Notes: a model not told the origin generated them from the letters alone. Counted from the first letter of the stretch, positions 32,791 to 45,350 are shown. The stretch: DNA of 64,000 bases from Carnegiea gigantea (GCA_029747015.1 JAKOGI010001191.1:188501-252500); one strand, 5' to 3'. Program-made: numbers and translations.

Positions 32791-34424
32791 CAGACATGAT
32801 TGAAGCCATCATTTCTTTAGGTATAGCTTCAGAGGACAAGTCAATCTAATTTAGTTTATCTACTAGGAGTTGTCAGTGGTTTTAAGAAGCTGCTATGAGT
32901 TGCTAAATAATTGCTTAAGCTTTAAGTTTCTTTAATTGCTTGAGCATCAGATCTGGCTCTTGAACTATCATCCCCTTTTCCTTTTTCGGGGACTACTGTA
33001 GGCCCTCTTTGGCTTGGTGCCATCCAGCCTTTGTGAGATGTTGGACTCTTCCTTGGTCCTCTTCTTCCCAAGAGTCTTCTTCTTCATTCTCGCCCCAGAA
33101 ATCATCATCGCTTGCCTCGCATGCAAATAACCTCCCTGGGTTTCATATACTTTGTCTTCATCACTTTTCCATAAGTTGTGGACCTCTAGGTGCTGTATAA
33201 GAGTACTTACCCTTGGCTTTGGGCCATGAGGGCTTTGTATGAGCATAGAAGGCTTCTATTTCTCTTCTTGGTTATCGATAACGAATATGCTTTTATCATC
33301 TCCTAAGAGTTTTCTGTCATTGTTGGGCTTTTGGGAAGCTTTAGGCAAGGGGAGTTATCCTAACTTGAACATTCTTTCCAACCTATTCTTAAAGATCCAA
33401 CAATTTTCAGTGTCAGTGCCCTCAAGATTGATGGTACTTACAGTACTTGATTAGATCGAAAGACTTGGACTACCTAAGAGCCTTAGTTTCTAGCTTAACC
33501 GCATGGAGGTCGATTTTTTGTTTGGCCAAAAGTCACTCTAATGCCTGAGTGTAGGTGGTCCCAATGGGGGCATACTTAGTAAAATGATTCACCGCATGCA
33601 CTTCCTTAGAGCTGCTAGTGTTTTTATACTTGTTTTAATAGTTGCCTTTCTAGTTACTACCAGTGTTGGCATGTGCTTCCTTGGATGACTCTTCCTCTAC
33701 GAGCATGCCTACATTCCTTAGTGTGGTGAAATTTTCAAAAGGTTTGAATCATAGGTGCTGCCGATATATGGGTTGGAGGTTCCTAATAAGCAATCTCACT
33801 TTATTAGCTTTTGAAGTCGATACACCATGTGAGCGGCCTTCACCCTACATCTATCTGGGTATTCAAAGAACCCTTCTTTTCCTTCTTACTTAAGTAGCTC
33901 TAGGTTCCTGAGTTTGCTTGGGGGGTTAGTATTGTATGAACACTGACGTAGGAATTTCCTACAAAGGTCATCCCAATTCATGACCTCGGGGGGTCCATGG
34001 CATTATACCACCTCATTACATCCTTGTCGAAGGTCCAAGGAAGTATAAGGTGGAATATGTCCTTATCAATTACTTTTAGTGTCATTGCGATAACAAAGTT
34101 TCCCACATGATGAGGATTTTCAGTCCTGTGAAACTTGATGCCAGGCATAGTGAACTTTCGGAATAACTCCCCTTTTAGGATTGTAGTGAATCCTATATAG
34201 TCATTAAAGTAATTGTAGAACAGAACACGGAAGGGACTCCTTAAGCAATTTTTCTATGCTATCTATAAGCGGATCGATTTGAGAAGTGCTCACTATTCTC
34301 TACGTGGGATATTGGTGAGGTTTTGGTGCATAATAGCCATGATTTCCATCTTCTTCTCACTCTCGTTCATTTTTGTTTGCATCTTTTCAATCATCTTCAT
34401 AAGCTATGCATTGTTCCCAGCCAT
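32791..34424 (-). pseudogene. gag of Tat-A
   Basis: The probable start is MAGNNA at 34424, followed by KMIEKMQTKMNESEKKMEIM, a coiled-coil N-terminus. The core includes FHLILPWTFDKDVMRWYNAM and WDDLCRKFLRQCSYN (about 33940-34050) and GFFEYPDRCRVKAAHM (about 33820-33870), the Tat Gag pattern. The C-terminal GTDTENCWIFKNRLERMF (33350-33430) is the usual Tat motif where a zinc finger sits. A Lys/Arg-rich tail is open at 33246-32968. Many stops. Confidence 0.7.
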
Positions 34425-35683
34425 TACAATCGATGATGGAATGGACTTTAACTAGGATCTTGACCCTAACTTTGACTTGGTAGGTGGATTTTCCTCTTAT
34501 TGCCCCTTAGAGAGAAGTCCTCCAACTGATGGACTCCGCTCGTATACTTTCTTAGTTTTCTCTATCCTAATCTATAATGGAAAGTGCTCAGGACTAGCTC
34601 ATCAAAGGGAACTAAAGACTCAAAACATGCTGACTTATGGACTAAAAATGCTAATGTCAAGAGCCTAATATGCTGACCCAAACTGACGCTGCCTAAACAG
34701 GATTTAGCTGTAGGATGTCGACTTGGTTCCTTACTGAGCCCGAGACTAACATTTTGATTCCCTAAGTCCAGACTTTAATCTAATGTAGTAAGCTTCAAGG
34801 ATGTCAGCCGAATTCCTAATTAAGCACCCGAAATGATCATCCTGATTTTTGCCCTTTTCTCCTAATTTTGGACCCAATCAAATGCAGGTAGAATCTCGTA
34901 GCGTACCAGTTGGTTTTTTAATTGCCCTAGAAAACTGACTCTTACCCCGTCTCCTAGATCCAGACTGAAGACAATCCCAGCCAGATTTTCCTAAAGCAAT
35001 CTTGGACTTCTACTAACATGCGGACTCCTTTTATTTTTTTCATTTTTTGAATACCCAGTCGGGCTCAGTCATGCTCAACTGAATCTTCTTTTAGGACCTT
35101 TTATTCCCTTAGCTAAGGCTAGAACCAAATCAGGCCCGAGGTCAAGAGCCCCTAGAGCTTAATTGACTTCGAAGCTGCTTTGATTCATAACCCCAGTAGC
35201 TAAGTTTGACCTTTCCTACCTTGGTTTCTCCTAAAACTTAGAGCATCAATGCGTAGTCCCTCGGGTTAATGAACCTGAATCATTAGAAAACACATCTAAG
35301 CATACACATAAGTTCTAACCTAAGCAAGAGTTCTAAGTTACAACTATTTCAAGTCAGGTTTAGAATAGTCCTATCGTGACCTAAATGCTTCGTACGTCAT
35401 CTATGGGCTACATGGCAAGATTGAAACATTTTGGTTACTTCACTGAGTCACACGGACTGGAAAATATGCTGCGAGTGGGTGGATCAATGTATGCTCAGTA
35501 GAGCCTAACAGACCCATTGAGTTAACCAATTTATCTCCTAAGGGGTAATAACAAGATTTAATCCTGGAGGAGCTATTAAGCCTATTAGGGTAGCAGCTTT
35601 CAATGCAAGAATGCCTAATGCAAGTATAATTAAAATGATTTCCCAAATTGAATTTCACATCTCACCCACTTATAAGAAAAACA
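34425..35683 (-). other. Untranslated leader of Tat-A
   Basis: About 1.26 kb between PBS and gag. No domain is recognised. Long leaders before gag are normal in Tat/Ogre elements, which can carry an extra 5' ORF; none is visible here. Confidence 0.5.
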
Positions 35684-35701
35684 TCACTAGTAGAGACGCC
35701 A
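35684..35701 (-). promoter_or_regulatory. Primer binding site of Tat-A (tRNA-Arg type)
   Basis: The minus strand reads TGGCGTCTCTACTAGTGA, against the Tat/Ogre consensus TGGCGACTCCGCTGGGGA. It is near-adjacent to the LTR end at 35715, as the family requires, though degenerate. Confidence 0.65.
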
Positions 35702-35714
35702 CTTTAAGGACTAA

Positions 35715-37165
35715 TGATCCCACGGAGCCTATCTAGATTGGCCCCCACGAATGGTCGAACTTTCTTGGCTGGGTATTTATAATTTATTTTTTTAACTGGT
35801 TCTTAGTATTTTTTTCAAAGTCAGAATCTAGCAAATCAGGAAACTAGCCCATAATTACTATCTATGAACCCGACGGGGTCCTAAGCTAGTGTTGGGCCCA
35901 AATCATGATACACACAGCAAAACTATCTCGGATCTAGAATCAATCTACTAGAAAATAAAAATGAAAATAAAAGCAAAATATGAAAGCAATGAAAATTAAT
36001 TAATAGCATCACGAGTGAGTTTTAGAAAAAAAAACTTACAAACCAAGACAACTTTTCGAAGTGAACAATATACCAATAAGGATAACCAAAGGGAGCCGAA
36101 AAGGACAACTAATTTCACTTCAAAAAGATTTTCAAAGGCCCCCAAGTAATCCCTAGTGTGACGACATTCTAGATTTCTTAGTTTCATACTTAACATCCAG
36201 ATTTAGGGGTGATGGTACAATGACACGATGGGATGAATCACATTACTGTCCAACATAAGAAATCAAATCTTAATTATGCTATCACACAATCATACAACAG
36301 ATTAAAATGAATCGCATTAGATACTGTATAAAAACACAATTTTTAGTCTAACAAAAGCCAAAATAAAGTAAGCAATTACACCTAGCGGGAAACTACTTGA
36401 AGATTATATCTTTGGTAATTTGAAATCGAGAATCACAAAAGATAAATGAAGTAAGAGGATAGAAGGAGGATGGAAATTGCGCCCTCATGATAACTCACTT
36501 GATTTACCTCAAAACCCAACAAAGTAACACCTTTTAATGATCAATTTGATCTCTCCTTCATAAAGCTCTGAGTATGCCCCTTAAGATTTTGTCTCTCTAA
36601 TTTCTGAAATTATTCTACCATAAATCTCTCGCTATTTCCTGATTCCCACACAGTGCAAGTTTGTGGTATCTAGTTGGGGCCAATTTTTCGATGCCTAATT
36701 TATGCCAATTTTTTTATGATCCTAACACCTGGGGCAACCCCTTTTTATAGTGGTTGAGGAGACATTCCAAATCAGTTTAGAGAAAGGAGACTTATTCTTA
36801 GTCCCATTAAGCTTAATCTAAATGGGCACACTAATTCGACTAGAAATCTAACTGTTTAAATGCAGTAAACTAATTAGATTCACACTGGGACTAATGAATC
36901 CCATTTAGGTAGACTAGTGCTTGGAGCGTAAGAAAATTAAGGGACCTGCTTGGGTTCCTTATTCAGTGAAATGGTCGGTTCCTGGCTTGGATCACACCAG
37001 GCCCCTTGGCCCGCTGTCCCAGTGGATTTTCTTATTTCCTTTTCTTTTATTATTTCAAACTCTATTATTTAATGCTTAGCTTGTTGGGCTACCAAGAACA
37101 TAAGTTGGGATATTATTTTTAGCATCGGACAATTAAAATAAAGATGTCATTTTTAGGTGTTCACA
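35715..37165 (-). repeat. 5' LTR of Tat-A (about 1.45 kb)
   Basis: Minus-strand start TGTGAACACCTAAAAATGAC (37165), end GGGATCA (35715). It matches the copy at 11009-13578. The 37165 boundary is sharp because Tat-B RNase H reads cleanly up to 37166. Confidence 0.75.
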
Positions 37166-38100
37166 CAAGGAAGTTAGATAGGGCTTGCACTTCTGTCGCT
37201 GCTCTAGGCCTATACTCTATGTCGAACCTAGATAGGTCCTCTACCCCGATTAATATTTTTCGTGAACAATCATAGTTCTACATTATCTTATTCAGTGGCT
37301 AGTCTGCCAAGATCTTGATTGGATGTGTTTCAAAGTAAGGTCTCAACTTTCTTACTGTTATGATCAAGGCCAGGACCAACTTCTCATTATTCAGGTAGTT
37401 GAGTTTTGGACCTGTCAATACATGACTGACAAAGTATAAAGGAAACTATTTCTTTTTTTCTTCCCTTATCAAAACAGCACTCACATCCACTTAAAATGCT
37501 GATAGATACATTCAAAATTCTCTCCAGGGTTAAGAATGCATTATAATGGTATCTTAGACAAATACTATATGAGTTTCTTATGGGCTTTATCTGCTTTTTC
37601 AGTCCATCTAAAGTCCTAAGTGACCTCAAGCATTTGAAGGACATGAGGTATAGAGTCAAAAATAAATCATCTCAGGGCTGTCACACACTAGGTCATTTCC
37701 AGGACCTCTTTCACCATTGGAGGGCTTTGCATGTCAAAAACTACTTTCACCTATTTGAGAGTTGCTTTCATCCCTCTTTCATTGATCATAAACTCCAAGA
37801 ACTTTCCAGTTGACACCCTAAGGGCACACTTTTTGGGACTAAGCTTCATGCCACACTTTCTTAAATTGTTAAAAATCTCCTGTAAATCTAGAAGGTTTTT
37901 ATATGAAATCTTAGACCTGATGATCATATGATCTATGTATGCATCCATGTTTATGTCAATTTAACCTTGTAAGAGCTTGTTAACTATTCTCTTGATATTA
38001 GCACTAAATTCTTTAGCCCAAATGGCATGTGGCCTAAGGTTCTTGTTATCTCTATTGTCAAGTTTAAAGATTAGGATCACATTGACATATAGTTGCTGTA
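37166..38100 (-). pseudogene. RT C-terminal half and RNase H of Tat-B
   Basis: RT: DAYIDHMIIRSK (37930-37945) is the YxDD box with the second Asp changed to His, followed by CALRVSTGKFLEFMINERG (about 37770-37830), the Tat RT thumb motif. RNase H: FPLYFVSHVLTGPKLNY (about 37400-37450), LALIITVRKLRPYFETHPIK (37320-37380) and DLSRFDIEYRPRAATEVQAL (37175-37240). The frame stops exactly at the Tat-A LTR. Confidence 0.8.
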
Positions 38101-38329
38101 CATATTATCTCTTGTTGGTCTTTGAGGCTTTTCCCCTTCATATTTGACATGTGGGACTGTGGCCTTCAAGGTGGCTATGTTACACTCTCTTGTACTTTTC
38201 TTATCTACCCCTATCTTTTCAACAAAGCCATTATCCACCAGATATTACATCTCTAGGTTGTAGGTGGACAGTGTTGTTCTCAGAGAGATTAGGAGTGGTC
38301 TCCCCAAAATTATGTTCTGCGTAGACGGT

Positions 38330-38620
38330 ACATCTATGATAATATAGTCTATAATTATCTTACGAGTCTTTCCTTCTTGGGTCCCTATCTTGGTAGACAG
38401 TTTGATCATCCTCTAGAATATGTAGTATGTCCTATAAAATCTGAGATGGGGTATGATGCTAGAGTCAATTCTCCGATAAGCTCAACTTGACTAAACCATC
38501 ATAGAATATGACATCTACAGAACTTCTAGTATCTATCAGTATCCTACTAATCTCATAGTTGACTACTTTTAACGTGAAAACCATAGCATCACCTTGAAAT
38601 TAGAGAATAGGTCTAGCACC
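38330..38620 (-). pseudogene. Protease of Tat-B
   Basis: The frame includes VNYEISRILIDTRSSVDVIF then YDGLVKLSL (about 38480-38580), the Tat protease site, where relatives have I-D-N-G-S-S. The Asp is retained but the following residues (T-R in place of N-G) are altered. Stops follow. Confidence 0.7.
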
Positions 38621-40190
38621 TTCAAAAACCATCTCAGGAAGAGAGTTCACAATTACTTGGTTCACTTTAAGGGCTGCCTGTTCTAAATTTCTTAGATGAC
38701 TCTTTAAGACCTTGGTTGATAATCCTGCCAGTGTCAGTCCCCTTAAGATTACTCTTCTTCTGAGAATCATCTTTTTCTAAACTCCATTCATCTAGATGCT
38801 TTCTATTGTTTGGAGGTCGATTCTTGGGCTACTTATCCAATTTTATTTTCTTGTCCAAATCAATGAGTATGTTGATCCAGATCCTAGCAGTATTTTGTGT
38901 CATGCCCATAGTCCTTGTGAAATGCACATCACTTGTCTTTATTCTTATTCTTAAGCATCTGCTTGAGAGGCTTAGGTTCATCCATGAATACACAACCCCT
39001 GACCTCCATCAAGATCTCACTCCTCGAGGTTTTAAAGAAATATATTGTCTTAGAGGTCCTTCGTGTCTTTTATTTTTGGTATTATTTGGCCAGGCTTTTT
39101 TCATACATCTTAGTTGCCTTTTTGGGAGTTCTTGTTCCTTTCGTGGTGGCCTTCAACTGTATGTGCCTTTTCAGCCATCTTCAATGCTTGCTCTAGGCCC
39201 ACATCTAACTTCAAGTCTTCTATTAGAACGCCTTATAAGTAAAGCTCTACATATATTCAGCCAACTATTCCTCATCTTTTTGTAACAGCTTCATCAGTTC
39301 TGCATTTGACTTTGATAGTCCTAACAAAGTGGCTTCTAAAGCTATGGGAAGATTATTCCAAGATCTAATAGATGGTAGCAATAATTTTGGGTTGAGTAAG
39401 TGTCAATGCTCTAGAGGATCTGTAATGCCATCATACTGCCCTATTTTAAGTACCTTGATCTTATCTGGGTGTTCAACCTCCTAAATCTCATATCAAAGGG
39501 TGTCTTAATCTGAGGGTGCTTGCCAAAAGAGTGCCTTGATTGTAGGTTTTCATTACGTTCTCGTTTAAATGTTGTTGAGATGATACCCTTTAACAGAGCT
39601 AGAGTTCTATTGCTGAGAATCTTCTTCGTCTTCTTTGACTCAAGGTTTCTTTTGTATGTCTTTCTCATGCTCAGCCCTTCTACAACTCAAGATCTCCTGA
39701 AGTCCTCATCCTTGATACTCTAGTACATAGGAGTTTATTCTCAGGAAACGTTCCTTTCAATCTTTAAGGAAAAGTTCCTTTTATGTCTTGGACGTCCTTA
39801 TCCTCTTTTTCATAGACAATCTCCTAAGGGCAAATTTCCCTTACTTTCTTTGAGAAGTTATAAAAGTGTCCAAATTTTTCATCACAGGGGACATAGCTTC
39901 ATTCATCTTTACTGTGATCAACCCATCCCTCATCTTCAAAGCATTGCCTCCTTGTTCTAGGAAATGAGTGCACCTGAGAGACAACTGTCACTACGAGGGT
40001 GGTTGTGCATTCTTGAGTTAAGGCATCCACCATGATGAAATCATATTTTCCAGAGGTCTGTACATTAGGATCCCAGTTCTTAGGGACAATAGTCTCTTTT
40101 CCCTTGTTACCATTCTTATGTAGCAGCTTGCTCAGCTCCAAGGTGCCTACAGATGCTGCCAAACGTTTCAGCATATAGTAGATTTTCAAA
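38621..40190 (-). pseudogene. gag of Tat-B, heavily decayed
   Basis: The C-terminal landmark is CAFHKDYGHDTKYC (about 38900-38945), the zinc-finger-like C-x(2)-H-x(4)-GHDT-x(2)-C motif of Tat Gag. A basic stretch (RKTYKRNLESKKTKK) lies at 39668-39441. A 96-codon open frame at 40189-39899 upstream has no recognised motif and may be leader or N-terminal Gag. Confidence 0.55.
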
Positions 40191-42637
40191 CATCATTGGG
40201 AATCTTGAGGAATGTGCACCACCGTTCAAGGATTATCTACAAAATAACTTCTGAAAAAGGGGGTTTCTCCTCTTCAACAGCTTTTGAAGCCCAAGTTAGG
40301 AGAATTTCATGATGAAATTAGGAAATAATAACCTCTAAGTTGCTTGTAAAAGTTTAATTGACATATTTCTTATGTTTAGTCATGACTTGCTTACATAAAG
40401 ATTTGGGATGGTTCCCTTAGAGGAATTTAATTAGGATTCTATATCTTTATAGATATATAAATGTAATGACCCCTTTCCTACAAGGTGTAGATTACATCAC
40501 CAGAACTCTTAAGGAATCCCTAAGGGTAAATGGTCACATTTCAGGTCCAAAAGAAATCAATACATGGATAAATAGTCAAAGTGGTTTATAACAGCCTAAA
40601 ACTTGGATTGTTGCCTATAAATGTGCTAAATAGGTACAACCTTTGCAATTTGAAAGTGTTATATTAAACTAGGTCTCCGTGGTGAGCTCCAAGGCCACAC
40701 GCCTGAGCATATAATTCATAGAATGTATGAATCTACTAACTATAACTTTCTTGCAAACATACAAAAAGTTCGGAATGGTGGTTGCCCCATAGGAGGGCCA
40801 ACAGAGTCTTACTAGTGAGTTTTAGTTTACACACTTAGCCAGGGCTACATATATAACATTACATATGCTTTACATGCCTTTTAGCCAATAAAAAAAATAC
40901 ATTCTAGCATCAATACATGTACATGAGAACAACCACTCAACACTTTGCCACAAAACTTTCTTTAAGCAAGCCATCTTTATTCTAAACATACTGATATATG
41001 GTAGTAACTTGGTGTTTGTCTATACATGGGAAAGAAAGAAATATGGAGGGGTTGAGCAACCATCGCTCAGTGGACAATCCAAATTCTCAAACCCAAACAA
41101 CGCATGCATATGGTTCAAATTCATCAAATTATACATATTAGTAGGAACATGAACTTAAGTGTACATAGGTATGTTACCGTTTGAAAACACAGAATCCATG
41201 CCAAGTACTAAAAACATGGAAGTTTCTTCAACAATTACGAAGAGAGAAAGAAATTAAAAAATTACTTTCATTATTTAATAAACTTCTGATGACCTACCCA
41301 AGAAGTTGGTTCTCACACTCTCCTTTGAGTAACCAAATCCATGTTAAATACAGTTTAACACATGGCGTCTCTTCTAGATGATTCAATCATCCAATGTCCC
41401 CTAGATTCTAAGAAACTAATGGGTAGACGAGCTGTAGCATGCTGGTCAAGGTCTTGAAAATAACTATAATTGCATGAGTATCAACAACTCTTCCACACAA
41501 CAGTCTCAATTCTCAAATAGTGACTCTTCTATACAAGGGCGTAGGTTCTAGGTAGATACTAGCTCTTTTGAGAGGATTGATCATTATATCAAACTATAAG
41601 TTCTACTTAACCTTCTATAAATTAAAACATTAGTAATCAGTCAATGTTTCATAGTTCAACCTTAAAGCCTAAATTGAAACAAGACCTGGCCCATGAAAAT
41701 TTCTTAGAAATAGAAACTTTCAACCATTCAAATACATTTTCTAAATCACTTCCATAGAAGTTATTAGTTTTCTATGTCCATATCAACGAAACGATCAAAG
41801 CCATGATTTTGGTACTTAACCGCAGTTTCAAGAAGCATAGAACGCAATCAGAACTGTATTCATGTCCATTCCACTTTTTGCTCCTTACCTATCCCATTCC
41901 TAATAGCTACTACTGTTAGATTATGCTTGCTAGAGCTCTAGGTTAATATATTTCTCTCTTCTCTCTCTTTTTCTTTTCTTTTTTTTTTTTTTACAACTCC
42001 CAACTTAGCTTTTAGTTTCTCCCCTTTTTTTCTAAGCTCCCATTCTTATTCCCTTATTCAACCTCTTAGTGCCACCATTCTTAAGTTGAGGTCCTACATA
42101 GGAGACATTGCAAAATTCCAATTTGGACCAAGAAAACCCTGAACTCGGATTACGATCTATGTTTAAGATTGAGTATTTGTTCCCATCCATTTCGGCGTCC
42201 TTCAACATAAATGAAAATTAAAAAAGAAACAATAGACGCTATCCCACGACAATTAGAATTGGGCTATTGCTGAATTCACTCGTCCAGTTCAGTTTTGAAC
42301 CAGTGGTCGAACCAGCTAGCAGCAAGTTTCGTGCTGCCATGGCGCCCTTTTCTTAGTTCAAAGGCATCCCCTTGATTATGCAGCTTTCAACACCACCTTA
42401 TTTGTAGTTGTTCACAAGCCCCATAAGTAGTAATCCCAACTCAATAAATTCCCAAATCAATAATATATAATACTCCCAGTTTGCAACCTATCTCATTCAA
42501 CACCCACAAAAGTGATTAAAAAAAACAACAGCAATTGCCACTCACTTCACACAATTGTAGACATACACAACTCCCACAATTCTCACAATAATTGACTCTT
42601 GAACACCACACGCCATTGCCTATATCTTAATCAAACC

Positions 42638-42828
42638 TAATAGAGGAAATATATTATAAATATTTGTTTTTATTTTTGGTAAATATCTTTATTGTTCCTT
42701 GTATGGGAACTTAGGGTTAGGTTTGGTTTTGTATCTAACTTGGCTATATAAGCAGCCGTGTATGAAGTGATAGAGGATGAATGAGAACGAACACTTCTTG
42801 ACTCCACATATTCATATCTTATTCTTCA
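42638..42828 (+). repeat. 5' LTR of the copia element
   Basis: Starts TAATAGAGG (the 3' copy keeps TGATAGAGG, so the terminal TG has become TA) and ends CTTCA. TATA box TATATAA at 42745-42751 (GGCTATATAAGCAGCC). Confidence 0.95.
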
Positions 42829-42858
42829 AAAAAAGAAAATTGAGACATAAGAAGGAAG

Positions 42859-43737
42859 ATGGGCAGCAACGGTACTGAATTTGTGATTGACCCTCAATCA
42901 CCCTACTACCTCCATCCATCAGATGCCCTTGGGGCAATCATCACAGCAATTCACTTTGATGGTAAAAATTTTGATATGTGGGAAAACACCGTAATAACGG
43001 CCCTAAGAGCAAAGAATAAAATCGCCTTCATTGATGGGACTATAACAAAACCGGACATGAAGGAAGGAGGCGATTCGGCACAATTGAGTGCCTGGATCAT
43101 CATCAACTCGATGATCACGTCTTGGTTTCTTAATGTTATTGACCCAAGACTACATGCTAGCATAGCTTACACTGATTCTGCCCAAGCAATCTAGGAGAAT
43201 ACCCATAAGAGATATTCGGTTCCCAACGTTCCAAAAATCCATAGCCTGAAAGCTCAGATCACTTCTTGCAAACAAGGTAACCTAGAGGTGGTTGAAGTCT
43301 TCAATAAATTGATGGGATTTTGCAATGAGATTGAAGGATGCGTCAAGTATCCAGTTTGTAACTGCAAGGTAGCAGAAGAATACATAAAGATCGCAGAAAA
43401 TGGCAAGGGCCATCAGTTCTTGATGGAATTGGATGAAATGTTCGATCTCAAATACTTGCCTTCGATCTCCTTCCTTCGTTGGACAATATTTTCAGTATGG
43501 TGCAACAAAAAGAGAACCATAAGCAAGGGATGCATGGAAGGAACTCCAATCATGACAATGCCATGGCTTTCGCCGTTTCTCATCATGCTAAGTCTGGGAA
43601 ACCTAGAGGTGATCGAGTGAGTTGCACTCACTACGGCAAGACAAGCCACGAAGAAGCTAACTGTTTCAAGTTAGTTGGATATCCTACCGGATGGGTCACA
43701 CGAGGGCGGCGTAGCGTCCGAGGTAGGGGTTGAGGTG
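42859..43737 (+). pseudogene. copia gag
   Basis: Begins MGSNGTEFVIDPQSPYYLHP only 30 bases after the LTR. The core has FDGKNFDMWENTVITALRAK, the usual copia Gag pattern (L-x-G-x-N-Y/F-x-x-W). A TAG replaces Trp at 43192-43194 (AQAI-stop-ENTHKRY). After a frameshift near 43450 the frame resumes with LDNIFSMVQQKE and a zinc knuckle CTHYGKTSHEEANC, in which the second Cys is Tyr. An Arg/Gly-rich tail (GRRSVRGRG) precedes another stop at 43731-43733. Confidence 0.85.
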
Positions 43738-43839
43738 GACGAGCAGGAGGCAGAAACATTAAAAGACGAGGTCGCGGTGCTTACTCTGGGAAGGAACCAC
43801 AAGCTCATGCCGTAGAGGTTCAAGAGACAAACTGTTCAG

Positions 43840-45350
43840 GCAGAAGCGAACGAGAATTTGGGCGTTTCTTATTGGACAAGTTCATAGATGATCAGGTACA
43901 CAAGTTGCTAAGTCTCATTGAAGCACCAAGGGATAATCATGAGAAATTATCGGGTAAGTGTGAATGGTTATTGGACAGTGGAGCCTCTTATCATATCACC
44001 GGGAACTAAAGTTTGTTGCAAAATTTATGTAGCATAAACCCGGTACTTATAAATATGCCAAACAATACTATTGCCTTTGCCAGCAAACGTAGTTCTGTGG
44101 ACTCAATGACAATTTGGTATTGTATGATGTTCTATACGTTCCTAATCTCAATTACAACCTAATATCTATTACACAATTAATTGAAAACCTTTGTTGTAGC
44201 GTAACATTCACTCGTAAGTCATGTGTGATACAGGACCTTACTACGAAGACGCCGATTGGATCAGGTGAGCATAGAAGGGGGGTCTATTTTTTCAAGGAAA
44301 GTCCGAAGATTCAAGCAAACAAAGTGGTGGCGGATGATCTATGGCATCGAAGAATGGGACATCCGTCGAATCAAGCATTGTCTAATTTATCTAGCATTAT
44401 TCCAGAAATTAGTAGTAGTGCTAGTAGAAAGGATTTGCGTGACGTATGTTTGAGAGCCAAACAAACGCGTTTGCCTTTTGGGATTAGTGAGAATAATGCT
44501 CGTATGAATTTTGATCTCATTCATTGCGACATTTGAGGAGCTTATTATATTAAATCCTTTTGTGGTGTTAGTTACTTTTTGACCATTTTAGATGATGCTA
44601 GTCGATGCATCTGGGTATATCTTATGAAAGAAAAGAGTGAGGCCTCTCAAATTTTAAAAACTTCTGTGCAATGGTTGAGACACAATTCAAGACTAAAGTT
44701 AAGACTCTTATAAGTGATAATGGTAGCGAGTTTACTTCGGGTCCAATGAAGAAATTTTATAGTGAGAATGGGATAATTCATGAGACTATTTGTGTTGACA
44801 CTTCACAACAAAATGGTTACGTGGAGAGAAAACATCAACATGTGTTAAATGTTGTTCGGGCCCTCAGATTTGAGGCACATCTACCAATTGAATTTTGAGG
44901 GGAATGTCTGTTGGCCGCGGCTCATCTAATTAATCGGACGCCTACACAAGTTCTTCATGGCAAGACTCCTTATCAAGTCTTGTTTGGCGTAAAACCCTCA
45001 TTCTCTCATATTAGAGTATTCGGTTGTTTATGTTACACATATAATATGCAAAGGAAAAAGGATAAATTTGGTGCACAAAGTAGGAGGTGTGTCATGGTTG
45101 GATATCCCTAGGGCAAGAAAGGTTAGAAAATGTATGACATGAAACCGGGGAAATACTTGTGAGTCGGGATGTAATATTTCATGAAGATGTTTATCCATTT
45201 GCAAGTAATGGTAAAGAACAAGCACCTACAAGTTTAGAGCAACATCAAAAATGGGTTTCCGATGATTGTTTCAGCCACACACGTAACACACCAGCAGAAA
45301 GGACACAGCTCATTGAAATTCATATAGAAGGGAGAACTGGGTCGGCCTAA
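43840..45350 (+). pseudogene. copia protease and integrase
   Basis: Protease: WLLDSGASYHITG (about 43960-44005) has the catalytic D-S-G. GAG-pre-integrase: LWHRRMGHPSNQ (44340-44375), then DVCLRAKQTRLPF, where the first Cys of the CxxC pair is Arg. Integrase: the first Asp in IHCDI (about 44528), stop TGA at a Trp position (44534-44536), DDASRCIWVYLM, second Asp in ISDNGSEFTS (about 44715), Glu in NGYVERKHQH (about 44815-44840), then HLINRTPTQVLHGKTPYQVL. Frameshifts occur near 44105, 44660 and 45110. All three catalytic residues of the DDE triad remain readable. Confidence 0.85.

Larger units (their letters stand above)
11009..37165 (-). mobile_element. Tat/Ogre-type Ty3/gypsy retrotransposon (Tat-A), with four major nested insertions
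   Basis: The components run in one order on the minus strand: 5' LTR 35715-37165, PBS 35684-35701, gag, protease, RT, RNase H, second RNase H, integrase, 3' region, PPT 13579-13593, 3' LTR 11009-13578. Both LTRs start TGT(A/G)-AC on the minus strand and share aligned phrases over their length. The second RNase H is the aRH hallmark of the Tat lineage. Integrase continuity across the insertion at 20596-25049, and RT-protease order across the insertion at 27790-31674, tie the pieces together. Net length without insertions is about 15.5 kb, within the Tat/Ogre range. Possible target duplication CTAGG (11003-11007) versus CAAGG (37166-37170), four of five, is weak. No reading frame is intact. Confidence 0.8.
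37166..40190 (-). mobile_element. Second Tat-type element remnant (Tat-B)
   Basis: gag, protease, RT and the first RNase H lie in order on the minus strand, all broken. The element is cut within RNase H by the Tat-A 5' LTR. Its aRH, integrase and LTRs are not found on the far side of Tat-A (below 11009). The 5' end is not located. Confidence 0.7.

Noticed and set aside
38806..39285. 159-codon plus-strand ORF rich in Phe and Leu
   Set aside because: It is the opposite strand of Tat-B gag, whose zinc-finger motif is readable on the minus strand here.
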